Below the pieces are notes generated by a model that saw nothing but the letters and a program-made list of their open reading frames with translations, was not told the origin of the DNA and did not search any database. Below, in pieces: positions 15,176 through 21,969 of a stretch of DNA of 21,969 nucleotides. This DNA comes from Gammaproteobacteria bacterium. GTDB lineage: Bacteria; Pseudomonadota; Gammaproteobacteria; Pseudomonadales; Azotimanducaceae. The stretch's first letter is position 1. The number at the start of each line of letters is the position of its first letter. The DNA is taken from NCBI GenBank assembly GCA_003476445.1, contig DMUF01000072.1, positions 1-21,969 on the forward strand, written 5' to 3'. Both the position numbers and the translations under genes were made by a program.

Positions 15176-15949
15176 ATGGTCTCCGTTCCTGTCCTGTTCA
15201 TGCGGCACGTGTTTCCGGGCGTTTGCATCGCTTGCGCCACGCGTCTCGCCCCTCACGAAACCACTGATCTGTGCCCCTACTGCCGGGCGGACCTGCCTCG
15301 GGTGCAGAACCCATGCCCGCGCTGCGCGTTGCCGCGCCCAATCGATCACGCGCCCGAGTGGCTATCACCTGCCGGATCACCCCACTGCCAAACGTGCCTG
15401 ACCACGCCGCCAGCATTTTCCCGGGCCATTGTTCCACTCCGTTATGAGGGTCTTGTCACCACCTGGATTCATTCGCTCAAGAACCACCTTGGCATGGTCG
15501 AAGGGCGGGTGCTGGGTGGGCTGCTCGCAGAGGCGGCGGCGGGGCTCGTGGGCGATGCCAGAGCCCCGGATCTGCTTATCCCTGTTCCGCTACGCTGGTC
15601 GCGTCTTGCGCTGCGCGGGCACAATCAGGCGCTCACTCTCGGGCGCCACGTTGCGCGCGCGCTGGGCGTGCCAATCGCTCCAAATGCGGTGCGCCGAGCA
15701 GGTCGGGCGCCGTCCCAGCGCGGCCTTGGTCGCGAAGCCCGGCGCGGTAATCTGTCCGGGGTGTTCACCGCCAGCCCAGTCGTAGCTGGGCGGCGCGTGG
15801 CTATCGTCGACGACGTGATGACCACCGGCAGCACGGCAGAGGCGCTCGCGAGCACGCTGCTCTCCGCCGGCGCGCACGACGTGCAAGTGCTCGCTGTCGC
15901 ACGCGCCACGTTGCTGCAAGACGGCCAGCATGGTATTCCCACGCTCTGA
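15176..15949 (+). CDS. comF: ComF family phosphoribosyltransferase-like protein
   Basis: ComF/GntX-type protein of 257 residues, related to proteins needed for DNA uptake and use in naturally competent bacteria; its biochemical role is not settled. The N-terminal third holds a zinc-finger region with four CxxC pairs (CIAC, CPYC, CPRC and CQTC). The C-terminal half is a PRTase fold with the PRPP loop VAIVDDVMTTGSTAEALA and the family stretch LRGHNQALTLGRHVARAL. I chose the ATG at 15176 (GGGTAA 5 nt upstream, and the N-terminus MVSVPVLFMRHVFPGVC resembles other ComF starts); an ATG at 15149 would add nine residues. It is the first gene of a two-gene run with srkA. Confidence 0.92.
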   Translation: MVSVPVLFMRHVFPGVCIACATRLAPHETTDLCPYCRADLPRVQNPCPRCALPRPIDHAPEWLSPAGSPHCQTCLTTPPAFSRAIVPLRYEGLVTTWIHSLKNHLGMVEGRVLGGLLAEAAAGLVGDARAPDLLIPVPLRWSRLALRGHNQALTLGRHVARALGVPIAPNAVRRAGRAPSQRGLGREARRGNLSGVFTASPVVAGRRVAIVDDVMTTGSTAEALASTLLSAGAHDVQVLAVARATLLQDGQHGIPTL

Positions 15950-16026
15950 CGGTGCCGTGGTTCTCGCCGATGAGAGCGCCGGGCCAAATGCCCGCCTCTC
16001 CAGGGGCGCCAGGGAGCGACCCACCC

Positions 16027-17004
16027 ATGTCGTCAACGACCACACCTTTCGCAGGGCTTACCCCCGATCTCATCCTTGATGCGGTCGATGCCGCCGGTTT
16101 CACGACCACAGGCAGCCTTCTCGAACTCAACAGCTACGAAAACCGCGTCTACCAGGTCGAACTGGAAGACGGCAGCTTTCTGGTACCGAAGTTCTATCGC
16201 CCGGGGCGCTGGACGGATGCCCAGATTCTCGAAGAACACACGTTCTCGACCGAGCTCAAAGACGCCGAACTGCCCGTGGTCGCGCCACTCAGCCGGACAG
16301 GTACCACCTTGTTTCACCACGCGGGCTTTCGCTACGCCCTGTTTCCACGGCAGGGTGGGCATGCCCCGAACCTTGAAGACCCGGAGAATCTGCGGGTGCT
16401 CGCCCGAACCCTGGCGCGTATGCACGCTCTTGGCGCGGTCCGCCCCTTTGAGACGCGACCCACCTTGTCGGTCGCGAGGCTTGGCCGGGAAAGCAGCGAG
16501 TTCGTGCTGGCCCACGGCTTCGTACCGCTTGAACTCGAGAAAGCGTACGCCTCCGTGACCGCGCATCTGCTCGAGCGCTGCGAGGGGGTGCTTGAGGATC
16601 TGACCAGCGTGCGGATTCACGGCGACTGCCACCCCGGCAATCTGCTGTGGCGCGGCGACGGGCCGCACTTTGTCGATTTCGACGATTGCGTGAATGGCCC
16701 GCCGATCCAGGATCTCTGGATGCTGCTATCGGGAGAGCGGGAGGAGCGCGAGGCGCAGCTCGGCATTATCGTGCCGGCGTATGAAACCTTTGCCGACTTC
16801 GACGACGAATCATTACGCTGGATAGAAGCCCTGCGCACCCTGCGCATCCTGCACCACGCGGGGTGGATTGCCCGCCGCTGGGACGACCCGGCCTTTCCCC
16901 GAGCCTTTCCGGGGTTCGACTCCATGCGCTACTGGTCGAACCATATTCTCGCACTGCGCGAACAGCAGTCGGCCCTCGAGGAACCGGTGCTGCGCGTGCC
17001 CTGA
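16027..17004 (+). CDS. srkA: Stress response kinase of the SrkA/YihE (RdoA) type
   Basis: The protein is 325 residues, close to the 328 of E. coli SrkA, a cytoplasmic Ser/Thr protein kinase with a choline-kinase-like fold that protects cells in envelope stress and death signalling. Visible motifs are the N-terminal NSYENRVYQVELEDG, Lys55 in VPKFYRPGRW for ATP binding, the catalytic loop HGDCHPGNLLW with Asp200 and Asn205, and the metal-binding FVDFDD with Asp217. The ATG at 16027 is chosen because AGGGAG lies 10 nt upstream and the length then matches the family; an in-frame ATG at 15970 would add 19 Pro/Gly-rich residues. It lies 77 bp after comF and is convergent with the acyltransferase gene 9 bp away. 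Confidence 0.94.
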   Translation: MSSTTTPFAGLTPDLILDAVDAAGFTTTGSLLELNSYENRVYQVELEDGSFLVPKFYRPGRWTDAQILEEHTFSTELKDAELPVVAPLSRTGTTLFHHAGFRYALFPRQGGHAPNLEDPENLRVLARTLARMHALGAVRPFETRPTLSVARLGRESSEFVLAHGFVPLELEKAYASVTAHLLERCEGVLEDLTSVRIHGDCHPGNLLWRGDGPHFVDFDDCVNGPPIQDLWMLLSGEREEREAQLGIIVPAYETFADFDDESLRWIEALRTLRILHHAGWIARRWDDPAFPRAFPGFDSMRYWSNHILALREQQSALEEPVLRVP

Positions 17005-17013
17005 GCAGCTGCT

Positions 17014-18177
17014 TCAGAGACCGTTGTTCGCCACGTTGATCGCCGTGTTGGCATAGCCCGACAGCAGGAAAGGTCGGTCGCTTTGCGGGCAGGTCTCGAG
17101 CCGGCGGCTCCAGGTCTGCATGACCCGCGCATTGCCGACGGGCAGCCAGCGCTCTCCGGGAATGCTTCGGGTGTCATGCGCAGCATTCGCTGACGTTTCC
17201 GCCGCGAGTGCGAGCGCGTTCGCATGGGTAGGGTACAGGCGCAAGCCGCGGGCGATGGAACGATCCAGTTCGAGCGCGAGCGCATCAGCATCGGCAGCCG
17301 AGCTCGAAAGCGGCGCGCCGATATGAACGTGCACGCGTCCTTTGTAGCCCATGATCCCCTCGATCATGCTGCGCAGATCCTCACCCGGCGCCTTCTGATA
17401 GCTACCCGCCTCCGCCGCTATGCGCCGCTCGCGCGCCTTGCGCAGATCACAGGGGTCGATCTCGTAACTGACAGCCACGGGGACAATGCGCACGTGGTCG
17501 ACGAAATCGCTGAAGCCGCCCCGCGCTCCGCGCCAGGCCAGGGCGAGCATCTTGAGCACGGCAGGATCGGTGCGGTCATAGCCGTCCTTGGCGCGCCCCT
17601 CGCGGTGAGCAATCCACACCGAGGCCCCTTCTTCAAGAGAATGCCGAATGTAGGCGGAGGTCAGCGAGAGCGCCTTCAGCATCGCCTTTGCCCCCGCGAC
17701 CCGCCGCTGCACGACAAACCCCTTGTTGAGCCGCATGAGATCCGAGGCGCAGTCCAGGGTGAACAAGTTGTCGCCAATGGCTGTGCGCGTGGTCTCGAAT
17801 CCCGCCTCGTGAAGAGCGAAATTGAGCAGAGCGGAATCCATGACGATATCGCGATGATTCGATATGAAGAGATACGGCACCCCGCGACTCAGTTGGTCGA
17901 GACCGGTCACGGACAGATTATCCGTCGTCTCACGGATCACATGCCCCATGTGCCGCGACAGCCAGCGCTGCACATCCCGCACGCTGTGCAGCCCGCGTGT
18001 GCGCCAACTGATGAACGAACCGACCAGCGCCCGCGCCAGCCCCGGGAAATGCTTTGTCAGCCGTGGAGCGAAGAACGTCGCGGCCGCGCGCCGCAGATCC
18101 GGGTCGCGGCAGAGTCTTGCGATGACGGCATCAGCCTCGTCATCCCGAAACGGGCGAATAGCGTCGAATTCGTGCAT
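17014..18177 (-). CDS. PlsC-like acyltransferase (1-acyl-glycerol-3-phosphate acyltransferase family)
   Basis: Acyltransferase of 387 residues, considerably longer than typical PlsC (about 240). The catalytic motif is FISNHRDIVMD with His108 and Asp114, preceded by a hydrophobic strand. NHRDIxMD is the form seen in a distinct proteobacterial branch, in place of the textbook NHxxxxD. VWIAHREGRAKDG corresponds to the second conserved block that contacts the glycerol phosphate. Residues 1-90 and the C-terminal 100 are extra helical regions without a recognised motif. It should act at the inner membrane in phospholipid synthesis or remodelling, but the exact acyl acceptor is not certain. AGGG overlaps the stop of the upstream permease gene (9-bp gap), suggesting translational coupling. 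Confidence 0.88.
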   Translation of the reverse strand: MHEFDAIRPFRDDEADAVIARLCRDPDLRRAAATFFAPRLTKHFPGLARALVGSFISWRTRGLHSVRDVQRWLSRHMGHVIRETTDNLSVTGLDQLSRGVPYLFISNHRDIVMDSALLNFALHEAGFETTRTAIGDNLFTLDCASDLMRLNKGFVVQRRVAGAKAMLKALSLTSAYIRHSLEEGASVWIAHREGRAKDGYDRTDPAVLKMLALAWRGARGGFSDFVDHVRIVPVAVSYEIDPCDLRKARERRIAAEAGSYQKAPGEDLRSMIEGIMGYKGRVHVHIGAPLSSSAADADALALELDRSIARGLRLYPTHANALALAAETSANAAHDTRSIPGERWLPVGNARVMQTWSRRLETCPQSDRPFLLSGYANTAINVANNGL

Positions 18178-18186
18178 GCAGGCACC

Positions 18187-18966
18187 CTACCGGCTGCACG
18201 CCGGATTACAAGTCCCGACGAGCGCGGCGTGAATCAGCATCCAGATGCCGATCACAAGCAAGAGCCCGAACGCGGCTCTGCGCAAACCCGCCTCGCCAAA
18301 CGACGGCGGATAGCGGCGCCCAAGCCAGGTGCCGAGCAGCACGAGCGGCAGCGCCAGCCCGGCGCTGATCCAGACCGCCTGGGTGAGTCCTCCGCTCGCC
18401 CCGACCAGCACTAGACGGGTACTGCTCGCCAACGCGAAGAACGCGAGCAGCGTGGCGCGCACCGAAGCAATTGGCAGCGGCTGTCGATACATGAACCAAC
18501 CAAGCACCGGGCCTGATGCCGCGAAGAGCCCGCCGAGCACGCCGCCCGCGAATCCCGCCGTAAACGTCGCGCAGGCACCAGAGGCGTTTCGCAGCGGACG
18601 CGGCTGCCAGAGCATGGAGAGACTGCCCGCAATGATAAACAGCGCGAAGAGCGCTTCGAGCAATCGGACATGATGCCGATCGAGAACGCCAAGCGCCCAC
18701 ACGCCCGACCCAACGGCCGGCACGACGCTGAGCGCGAGAACGCCGAGAAGACGTCGAGAAACCTCGTGCACATGGCCGTGCAGCGACCAGAGGATGTTCG
18801 TCAGGGCGAGCAGGCTGACCGCCGCCGCGGTGACCGGTAGCGCTACCAGCCCGCTTGCCGCCATCACGGCCATCATGAGCAGCCCCATGGCAAATCCCGC
18901 AACGGCCTGCACGTAGGCGCCCAGGCACGCGGTGACGAGGAAAAGAACGAGTGCCGGGCTGTCCAT
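18187..18966 (-). CDS. TauE/SafE family membrane permease
   Basis: Integral membrane protein of 259 residues with about eight hydrophobic segments, matching the TauE/SafE family (PF01925), proposed to export sulfite, sulfoacetate or other organosulfur anions. The two half-repeats begin with related sequences, VQAVAGFAMGLLMMAV near the N-terminus and AGFAGGVLGGLFAASGPVLGWF in the middle, as in the family. I use the ATG at 18966; the upstream extension to 18996 is basic and covers a likely promoter. No Shine-Dalgarno is visible, and a good -10 (TATACT) ends 11 nt upstream, so the message may be nearly leaderless. The acyltransferase gene follows after 9 bp. The substrate is unknown, and no sulfur-metabolism gene is adjacent. 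Confidence 0.9.
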   Translation of the reverse strand: MDSPALVLFLVTACLGAYVQAVAGFAMGLLMMAVMAASGLVALPVTAAAVSLLALTNILWSLHGHVHEVSRRLLGVLALSVVPAVGSGVWALGVLDRHHVRLLEALFALFIIAGSLSMLWQPRPLRNASGACATFTAGFAGGVLGGLFAASGPVLGWFMYRQPLPIASVRATLLAFFALASSTRLVLVGASGGLTQAVWISAGLALPLVLLGTWLGRRYPPSFGEAGLRRAAFGLLLVIGIWMLIHAALVGTCNPACSR

Positions 18967-18977
18967 GAGTGGCTGCG

Positions 18978-18983
18978 AGTATA
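18978..18983 (-). promoter_or_regulatory. -10 element for the permease-acyltransferase operon
   Basis: On the minus strand GCTATACTC contains TATACT, a near-consensus -10. The expected start of transcription near 18971 is only about 5 nt before the ATG at 18966. A clear -35 is missing. The divergent promoter candidate lies 23 bp away on the other strand. Confidence 0.5.
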
Positions 18984-19003
18984 GCCGTCGCGGCAAAGCC
19001 CGG

Positions 19004-19012
19004 TGCTATAGT
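19004..19012 (+). promoter_or_regulatory. Extended -10 promoter for the SDR-aceK unit
   Basis: TGCTATAGT is an extended -10 (TGn plus TATAGT). It predicts a transcript start near 19019 and a leader of about 27 nt carrying the GGGAG ribosome binding site at 19032-19036. No good -35 is present, as is usual for extended -10 promoters. Confidence 0.5.
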
Positions 19013-19045
19013 CGCGCCGCATGAGGCGACCGGGAGCTTTTGATC

Positions 19046-19822
19046 ATGGACCTATATCTGCGGGGGCACACCGCGCTTGTCACCGGCAGCTCGCGCGGTA
19101 CCGGCCTCGTCATCGCACGCCGCCTCCTGACCGAAGGGGCACGAGTGCTTGTGCACGGGCTTGAACCCGGTCAGGCCGAGCGCGCGGTCGCAGAGATCGG
19201 CGGCGGCGTACCTGTCACGGGCGACATCACCGGCGACGCCGGCAGTGCCGAAGTGCTTGCCGCCTGCGCCGGGGAGACCGTGGACATCCTGATCAACAAC
19301 TACGGCACTGCAGACGCGGGCACGTGGGAGGGATCGGATACGGAGGATTGGCTGCTCGCGTACCAGAAGAACGTGCTGTCCGCCCAGCGCCTGATACGCG
19401 CCCTGCTGCCCGGTATGCGGGCACGCCCGTTCGCACGCATCATCAATCTCGGCACCGTGGGATCGACCCAGCCCAATGCGCGTATGCCCCAGTACTACGC
19501 GGCAAAGGGCGCGCTCGCAACGCTGACCATCAGCCTCGCCCGGGAGGTTGCGGGCACCGGGATACGGGTGAACCTCGTGTCACCCGGACTGATCCTCACA
19601 CCCGAGGTGGAAAGCGCATGGCTTGAGCGCGGTCGGGCGCGCGGCTGGGGCTCCACTTGGGCTGAGATCGAACCTCACGTCGCGGCCGACATCCCGATTC
19701 GTCGCATTGCGCGTCGTGAGGAAGTCGCGGATCTGGTCGCCTTTCTCGCCAGCCCTCTCGCGGATGCCATTCACGGGCAGAACATCCGCGTCGACGGCGG
19801 AGCCATGGAAACGCTGACATGA
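19046..19822 (+). CDS. Short-chain dehydrogenase/reductase with variant active-site motifs
   Basis: SDR of 258 residues. The cofactor motif TGSSRGTG is at 13-20. The usual NNAG is NNYG at 84-87. Tyr150 and Lys154 (YYAAK) are kept, but the position 13 residues before the tyrosine, normally the catalytic Ser, is Thr137 in INLGTVGSTQP. The lack of an Asp after the second strand (VHGLE) hints at NADP(H). The ATG at 19046 with GGGAG 9 nt upstream is preferred over the TTG at 19040. The stop overlaps the start of the next gene, so translation is probably coupled. The fold is certain and the substrate unknown; Thr can replace Ser in some SDRs, so activity is likely but not assured. Confidence 0.93.
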   Translation: MDLYLRGHTALVTGSSRGTGLVIARRLLTEGARVLVHGLEPGQAERAVAEIGGGVPVTGDITGDAGSAEVLAACAGETVDILINNYGTADAGTWEGSDTEDWLLAYQKNVLSAQRLIRALLPGMRARPFARIINLGTVGSTQPNARMPQYYAAKGALATLTISLAREVAGTGIRVNLVSPGLILTPEVESAWLERGRARGWGSTWAEIEPHVAADIPIRRIARREEVADLVAFLASPLADAIHGQNIRVDGGAMETLT

Positions 19823-20187
19823 TGTCGCACCTGCCATCACGCCTCGCCGGTATGGCTCTCGTGGTTCTGGTCATCGCCCTGTGGGATCCGGTATCCGGGA
19901 CCGTGGCAATGCGCGTTGGGTTGCCGCTGATCGTCGCGATCGGCGCTGCGCTCATGGTGCGCAACATTGCCGCAGTGGCGTTCGCCGCCGCGCTCCTCGC
20001 CGGAATCCACAGCCAGCCGGGCGGTGAAGATCCGGTTACCGCTATAGCCTGGCCTATCGCGTGTGTAGCCGCTATCGCGACACTCGCGGTGATCTGGGGG
20101 CGCCGCTTCCGCGAGCGCATCAAGGCGACGCACGGGGCGCGCTGGCGCAACCGGAGCCAAGACCGGGGGTCGTCCGACAATGGCTGA
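19819..20187 (+). CDS. Small membrane protein between an SDR and aceK
   Basis: The protein is 122 residues with about four hydrophobic segments (roughly 9-23, 34-47, 50-64 and 76-94) and a strongly basic, probably cytoplasmic tail (RRFRERIKATHGARWRNR). I do not recognise a family. The ATG overlaps the SDR stop as ATGA (a second ATG at 19822 is also possible), and its own last eight bases overlap the start of aceK. The double overlap argues that it is a real, co-translated gene and not a chance frame. Its function is unknown. Confidence 0.72.
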   Translation: MMSHLPSRLAGMALVVLVIALWDPVSGTVAMRVGLPLIVAIGAALMVRNIAAVAFAAALLAGIHSQPGGEDPVTAIAWPIACVAAIATLAVIWGRRFRERIKATHGARWRNRSQDRGSSDNG

Positions 20188-21928
20188 CGCTGCGACCATT
20201 GCCACCCTGATTCACGCCGGATACCGAGCCTACCGCGAACGCTTTCAGTCCATCACGCGGGACGCCGGCGCACGCTTTCGCGCCGCGGATTGGCTTGCCG
20301 TGCAGGCAGCAAACGCTGAACGTCTCGCCCTCTATGGCCGCTACGTCGAGGAGGTGGTAACCCGGATTCGCGCGCTCGACGTGGCGGCAGATCCCGTTAT
20401 CCACTGGGGCGCCGTGCGCCAGCAGTACGTCGAACTGATTAGCACCGAGTACAACGCGGAGCTCTTCGAGACGTTCTTCAACTCCACGCATCGCACGTTG
20501 ACTGACGATAGCGACGTCAACGATACCGAAATGTTCGTGACCAGCGCCTACCGGGTTCCACCGGTCGAGGCACGCGCACCGCTGACGCGCCGCTATCGAC
20601 CCGATAACGGCGCAGTCGACATGATGCGTCGAATTGCCCGCGAGCTGCCTTTCGACCGCACCGCGCCGGGCGAGCTCGAATGGCAGGATCTCGATCGGGA
20701 TATCGGCAGCGTGCTGCGCTCGCTCGTGGAGGCACGACCGGAAATCGAATCGGTGACAGGGCTCGAAGTCGAGATCATTGACCCGCTCTTCTACCGCAAC
20801 AAGGGCGCCTACGTCGTGGGTCGGCTCGGCTGCAACGGGCAGTACTGGCCGCTGGCACTGCCGCTCTTGCTGGACGAACAAGGGCGGGTCTATATCGATA
20901 CGCTCATCTGCGATGAAGACGAGCTGTCGGTGATGTTCAGCTTCACACGCGCCTATTTCATGGTGCTTGAGGAACATCCCCACGCGCTTGTCGACTTCCT
21001 TGGCGCCATGCTGCCGAACAAGAAGCGCTCGGAGCTCTACGCCTCCATCGGGCTGCACAAGCACGGCAAGACGGTGTTCTACCGCGACCTGCTCGAACAT
21101 CTCGACAACTCCGACGACCCGTTCGTCATCGCAGCCGGCATCAAAGGCATGGTGATGTGCGTGTTCACGCTGCCGTCCTACCAAACCGTGTTCAAGATCA
21201 TCAAGGATCGCTTTCCACCACAGAAACACATCACCCGCGAACAGGTGCGCGAGCAGTACCACATCGTGAAGAAGCACGATCGTGTCGGACGCATGGCCGA
21301 CACGCAGGAGTTCGAGAATCTGCTGTTGCCACGCGCGCGCTTCAGTCCCGAGCTGATCGAGGAGCTTCAGTCCATCGCGGCGGGCTCGGTGGAGATCACG
21401 GCAGAAACCGTGCGTATCCGACATCTGTATACCGAGCGCCTGATGACGCCGCTCAATCTCTATATCGAGACGGCGGACGAGTCGGCGCTGCGCGAAGCGC
21501 TCGACGAATACGGCAACGCCATCAAGCAGCTCTCGGCCGCGAACATCTTCCCGGGCGATATGCTGCTGAAGAATTTCGGCGTAACCCGCCATGGTCGCGT
21601 CGTCTTCTACGACTACGACGAGATCTGCTACCTGACCGACGTGAACTTTCGCCCGATCCCGGAGCCGGCGACTCCGGAACAGGAGCTGTCTGCAGACGCC
21701 TGGTATACGGTCGCTGCAAACGACGTGTTCCCCGAGGAGTTCCGGCGGTTTCTGTTCGGCAAGCCGCGCATCAAGCAGCTCTTCTCGTCCATGCATGGCG
21801 AGCTGTTTGATCCAACGTATTGGCAGGGTCTGCAATCCGCAATCCGCACCGGGCGGGTGATGGACGTGTTTCCCTACCGACGCAAGAAACGCTTCGGGCG
21901 GCGCGCAACCGCCTGGAGTGAGGACTGA
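20180..21928 (+). CDS. aceK: Isocitrate dehydrogenase kinase/phosphatase
   Basis: AceK switches isocitrate dehydrogenase off by phosphorylation and back on by dephosphorylation, directing carbon into the glyoxylate shunt during growth on acetate or fatty acids. At 582 residues it is close to the 578 of the E. coli enzyme. The N-terminal regulatory half includes FFNSTHRTL and IDPLFYRNKGAYVVGR. The kinase half has the ATP loop AAGIKGM at 318-324, Lys339 in FKIIKDRFPP, Asp460 in FPGDMLLKNFG and Asp478 in FYDYDEICYLTDVNF. GGGGG lies 10 nt before the ATG. Unlike the aceBAK operon of enteric bacteria, no aceA or aceB is adjacent; upstream are an SDR and a small membrane protein gene that it overlaps. 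Its presence predicts isocitrate lyase and malate synthase elsewhere in the genome. Confidence 0.97.
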   Translation: MADAATIATLIHAGYRAYRERFQSITRDAGARFRAADWLAVQAANAERLALYGRYVEEVVTRIRALDVAADPVIHWGAVRQQYVELISTEYNAELFETFFNSTHRTLTDDSDVNDTEMFVTSAYRVPPVEARAPLTRRYRPDNGAVDMMRRIARELPFDRTAPGELEWQDLDRDIGSVLRSLVEARPEIESVTGLEVEIIDPLFYRNKGAYVVGRLGCNGQYWPLALPLLLDEQGRVYIDTLICDEDELSVMFSFTRAYFMVLEEHPHALVDFLGAMLPNKKRSELYASIGLHKHGKTVFYRDLLEHLDNSDDPFVIAAGIKGMVMCVFTLPSYQTVFKIIKDRFPPQKHITREQVREQYHIVKKHDRVGRMADTQEFENLLLPRARFSPELIEELQSIAAGSVEITAETVRIRHLYTERLMTPLNLYIETADESALREALDEYGNAIKQLSAANIFPGDMLLKNFGVTRHGRVVFYDYDEICYLTDVNFRPIPEPATPEQELSADAWYTVAANDVFPEEFRRFLFGKPRIKQLFSSMHGELFDPTYWQGLQSAIRTGRVMDVFPYRRKKRFGRRATAWSED

Positions 21929-21937
21929 GATCCAATC

Positions 21938-21969
21938 ATGCGCGGCTCCATCGTGAACACCGAGATCGG
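21938..21969 (+). CDS. Probable start of a further gene, cut by the window edge
   Basis: An ATG at 21938, 9 bp after the aceK stop, opens a frame beginning MRGSIVNTEI that is still open at the window end. The short gap suggests it belongs to the aceK transcription unit. Ten codons are too few to assign a family, and the ribosome binding site is weak. Confidence 0.4.
   Translation, partial: MRGSIVNTEI

Noticed and set aside
20120..21835. 571-codon open frame opposite aceK
   Set aside because: aceK on the plus strand has every expected motif and length; the antisense frame shows no motif or plausible start context.
1..21969. Mobile element, prophage, CRISPR or defence island
   Set aside because: I saw no transposase, integrase, tRNA-flanked repeats, spaced direct repeats or defence domains; gene content and base composition look uniform throughout.

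Overview
The window is ordinary, tightly packed chromosome from a GC-rich gammaproteobacterium. The evidence is the gene set: the DsbD-AroQ-PrmA neighbourhood, a DUF2333 protein, Mpl, an SrkA/YihE-type kinase, ComF and AceK. The genus cannot be fixed from these. I see no tRNA, rRNA, CRISPR array, insertion sequence, phage gene or defence system. No gene-free stretch exceeds about 230 bp. Nineteen complete protein genes, one gene running off the left edge and one probable gene start at the right edge lie in eight alternating strand blocks.

Layout. (1) 1-3689, minus: dsbD, aroQ, then prmA running off the left edge. The prmA frame continues past its normal end into a four-cysteine zinc ribbon and a Glu-Pro repeat, which looks like a fusion to the DUF3426-type protein that usually follows prmA. 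The accB-accC pair often found between aroQ and prmA is absent. (2) 3809-6173, plus: a three-gene envelope operon with 2-bp gaps: an unknown Pro-rich lipoprotein, a PCuAC copper-chaperone lipoprotein and a DUF2333 membrane protein. (3) 6220-9329, minus: pyrophosphate-type phosphofructokinase followed by a membrane-anchored DUF885 metallohydrolase. (4) 9427-13203, plus: a small membrane protein, mpl (murein recycling), a secreted cyclase-family hydrolase with a variant metal motif, and a short-chain dehydrogenase. (5) 13205-14944, minus: a DmdC-like acyl-CoA dehydrogenase. (6) 15176-17004, plus: ComF and the SrkA kinase. (7) 17014-18966, minus: a TauE/SafE permease and a PlsC-like acyltransferase. 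(8) 19046 to the right edge, plus: a divergent short-chain dehydrogenase, a small membrane protein and aceK, all overlapping, then the start of another gene.

How the genes fit together. Blocks 1 and 2 lean towards envelope redox and copper handling: DsbD supplies periplasmic electrons, and PCuAC delivers copper to cytochrome oxidase or other cuproenzymes. Carbon metabolism is represented by the PPi-type PFK, the acyl-CoA dehydrogenase and AceK, which controls flux between the TCA cycle and the glyoxylate shunt. Together they suggest an aerobic heterotroph able to grow on fatty acids or C2 units. Mpl and the acyltransferase serve wall recycling and lipid synthesis.

No clearly new multi-gene system is visible. 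The best leads are the PrmA-zinc ribbon fusion, the cyclase lacking its usual His pair, the unknown lipoprotein beside PCuAC, and the overlapping SDR-membrane protein-aceK unit.
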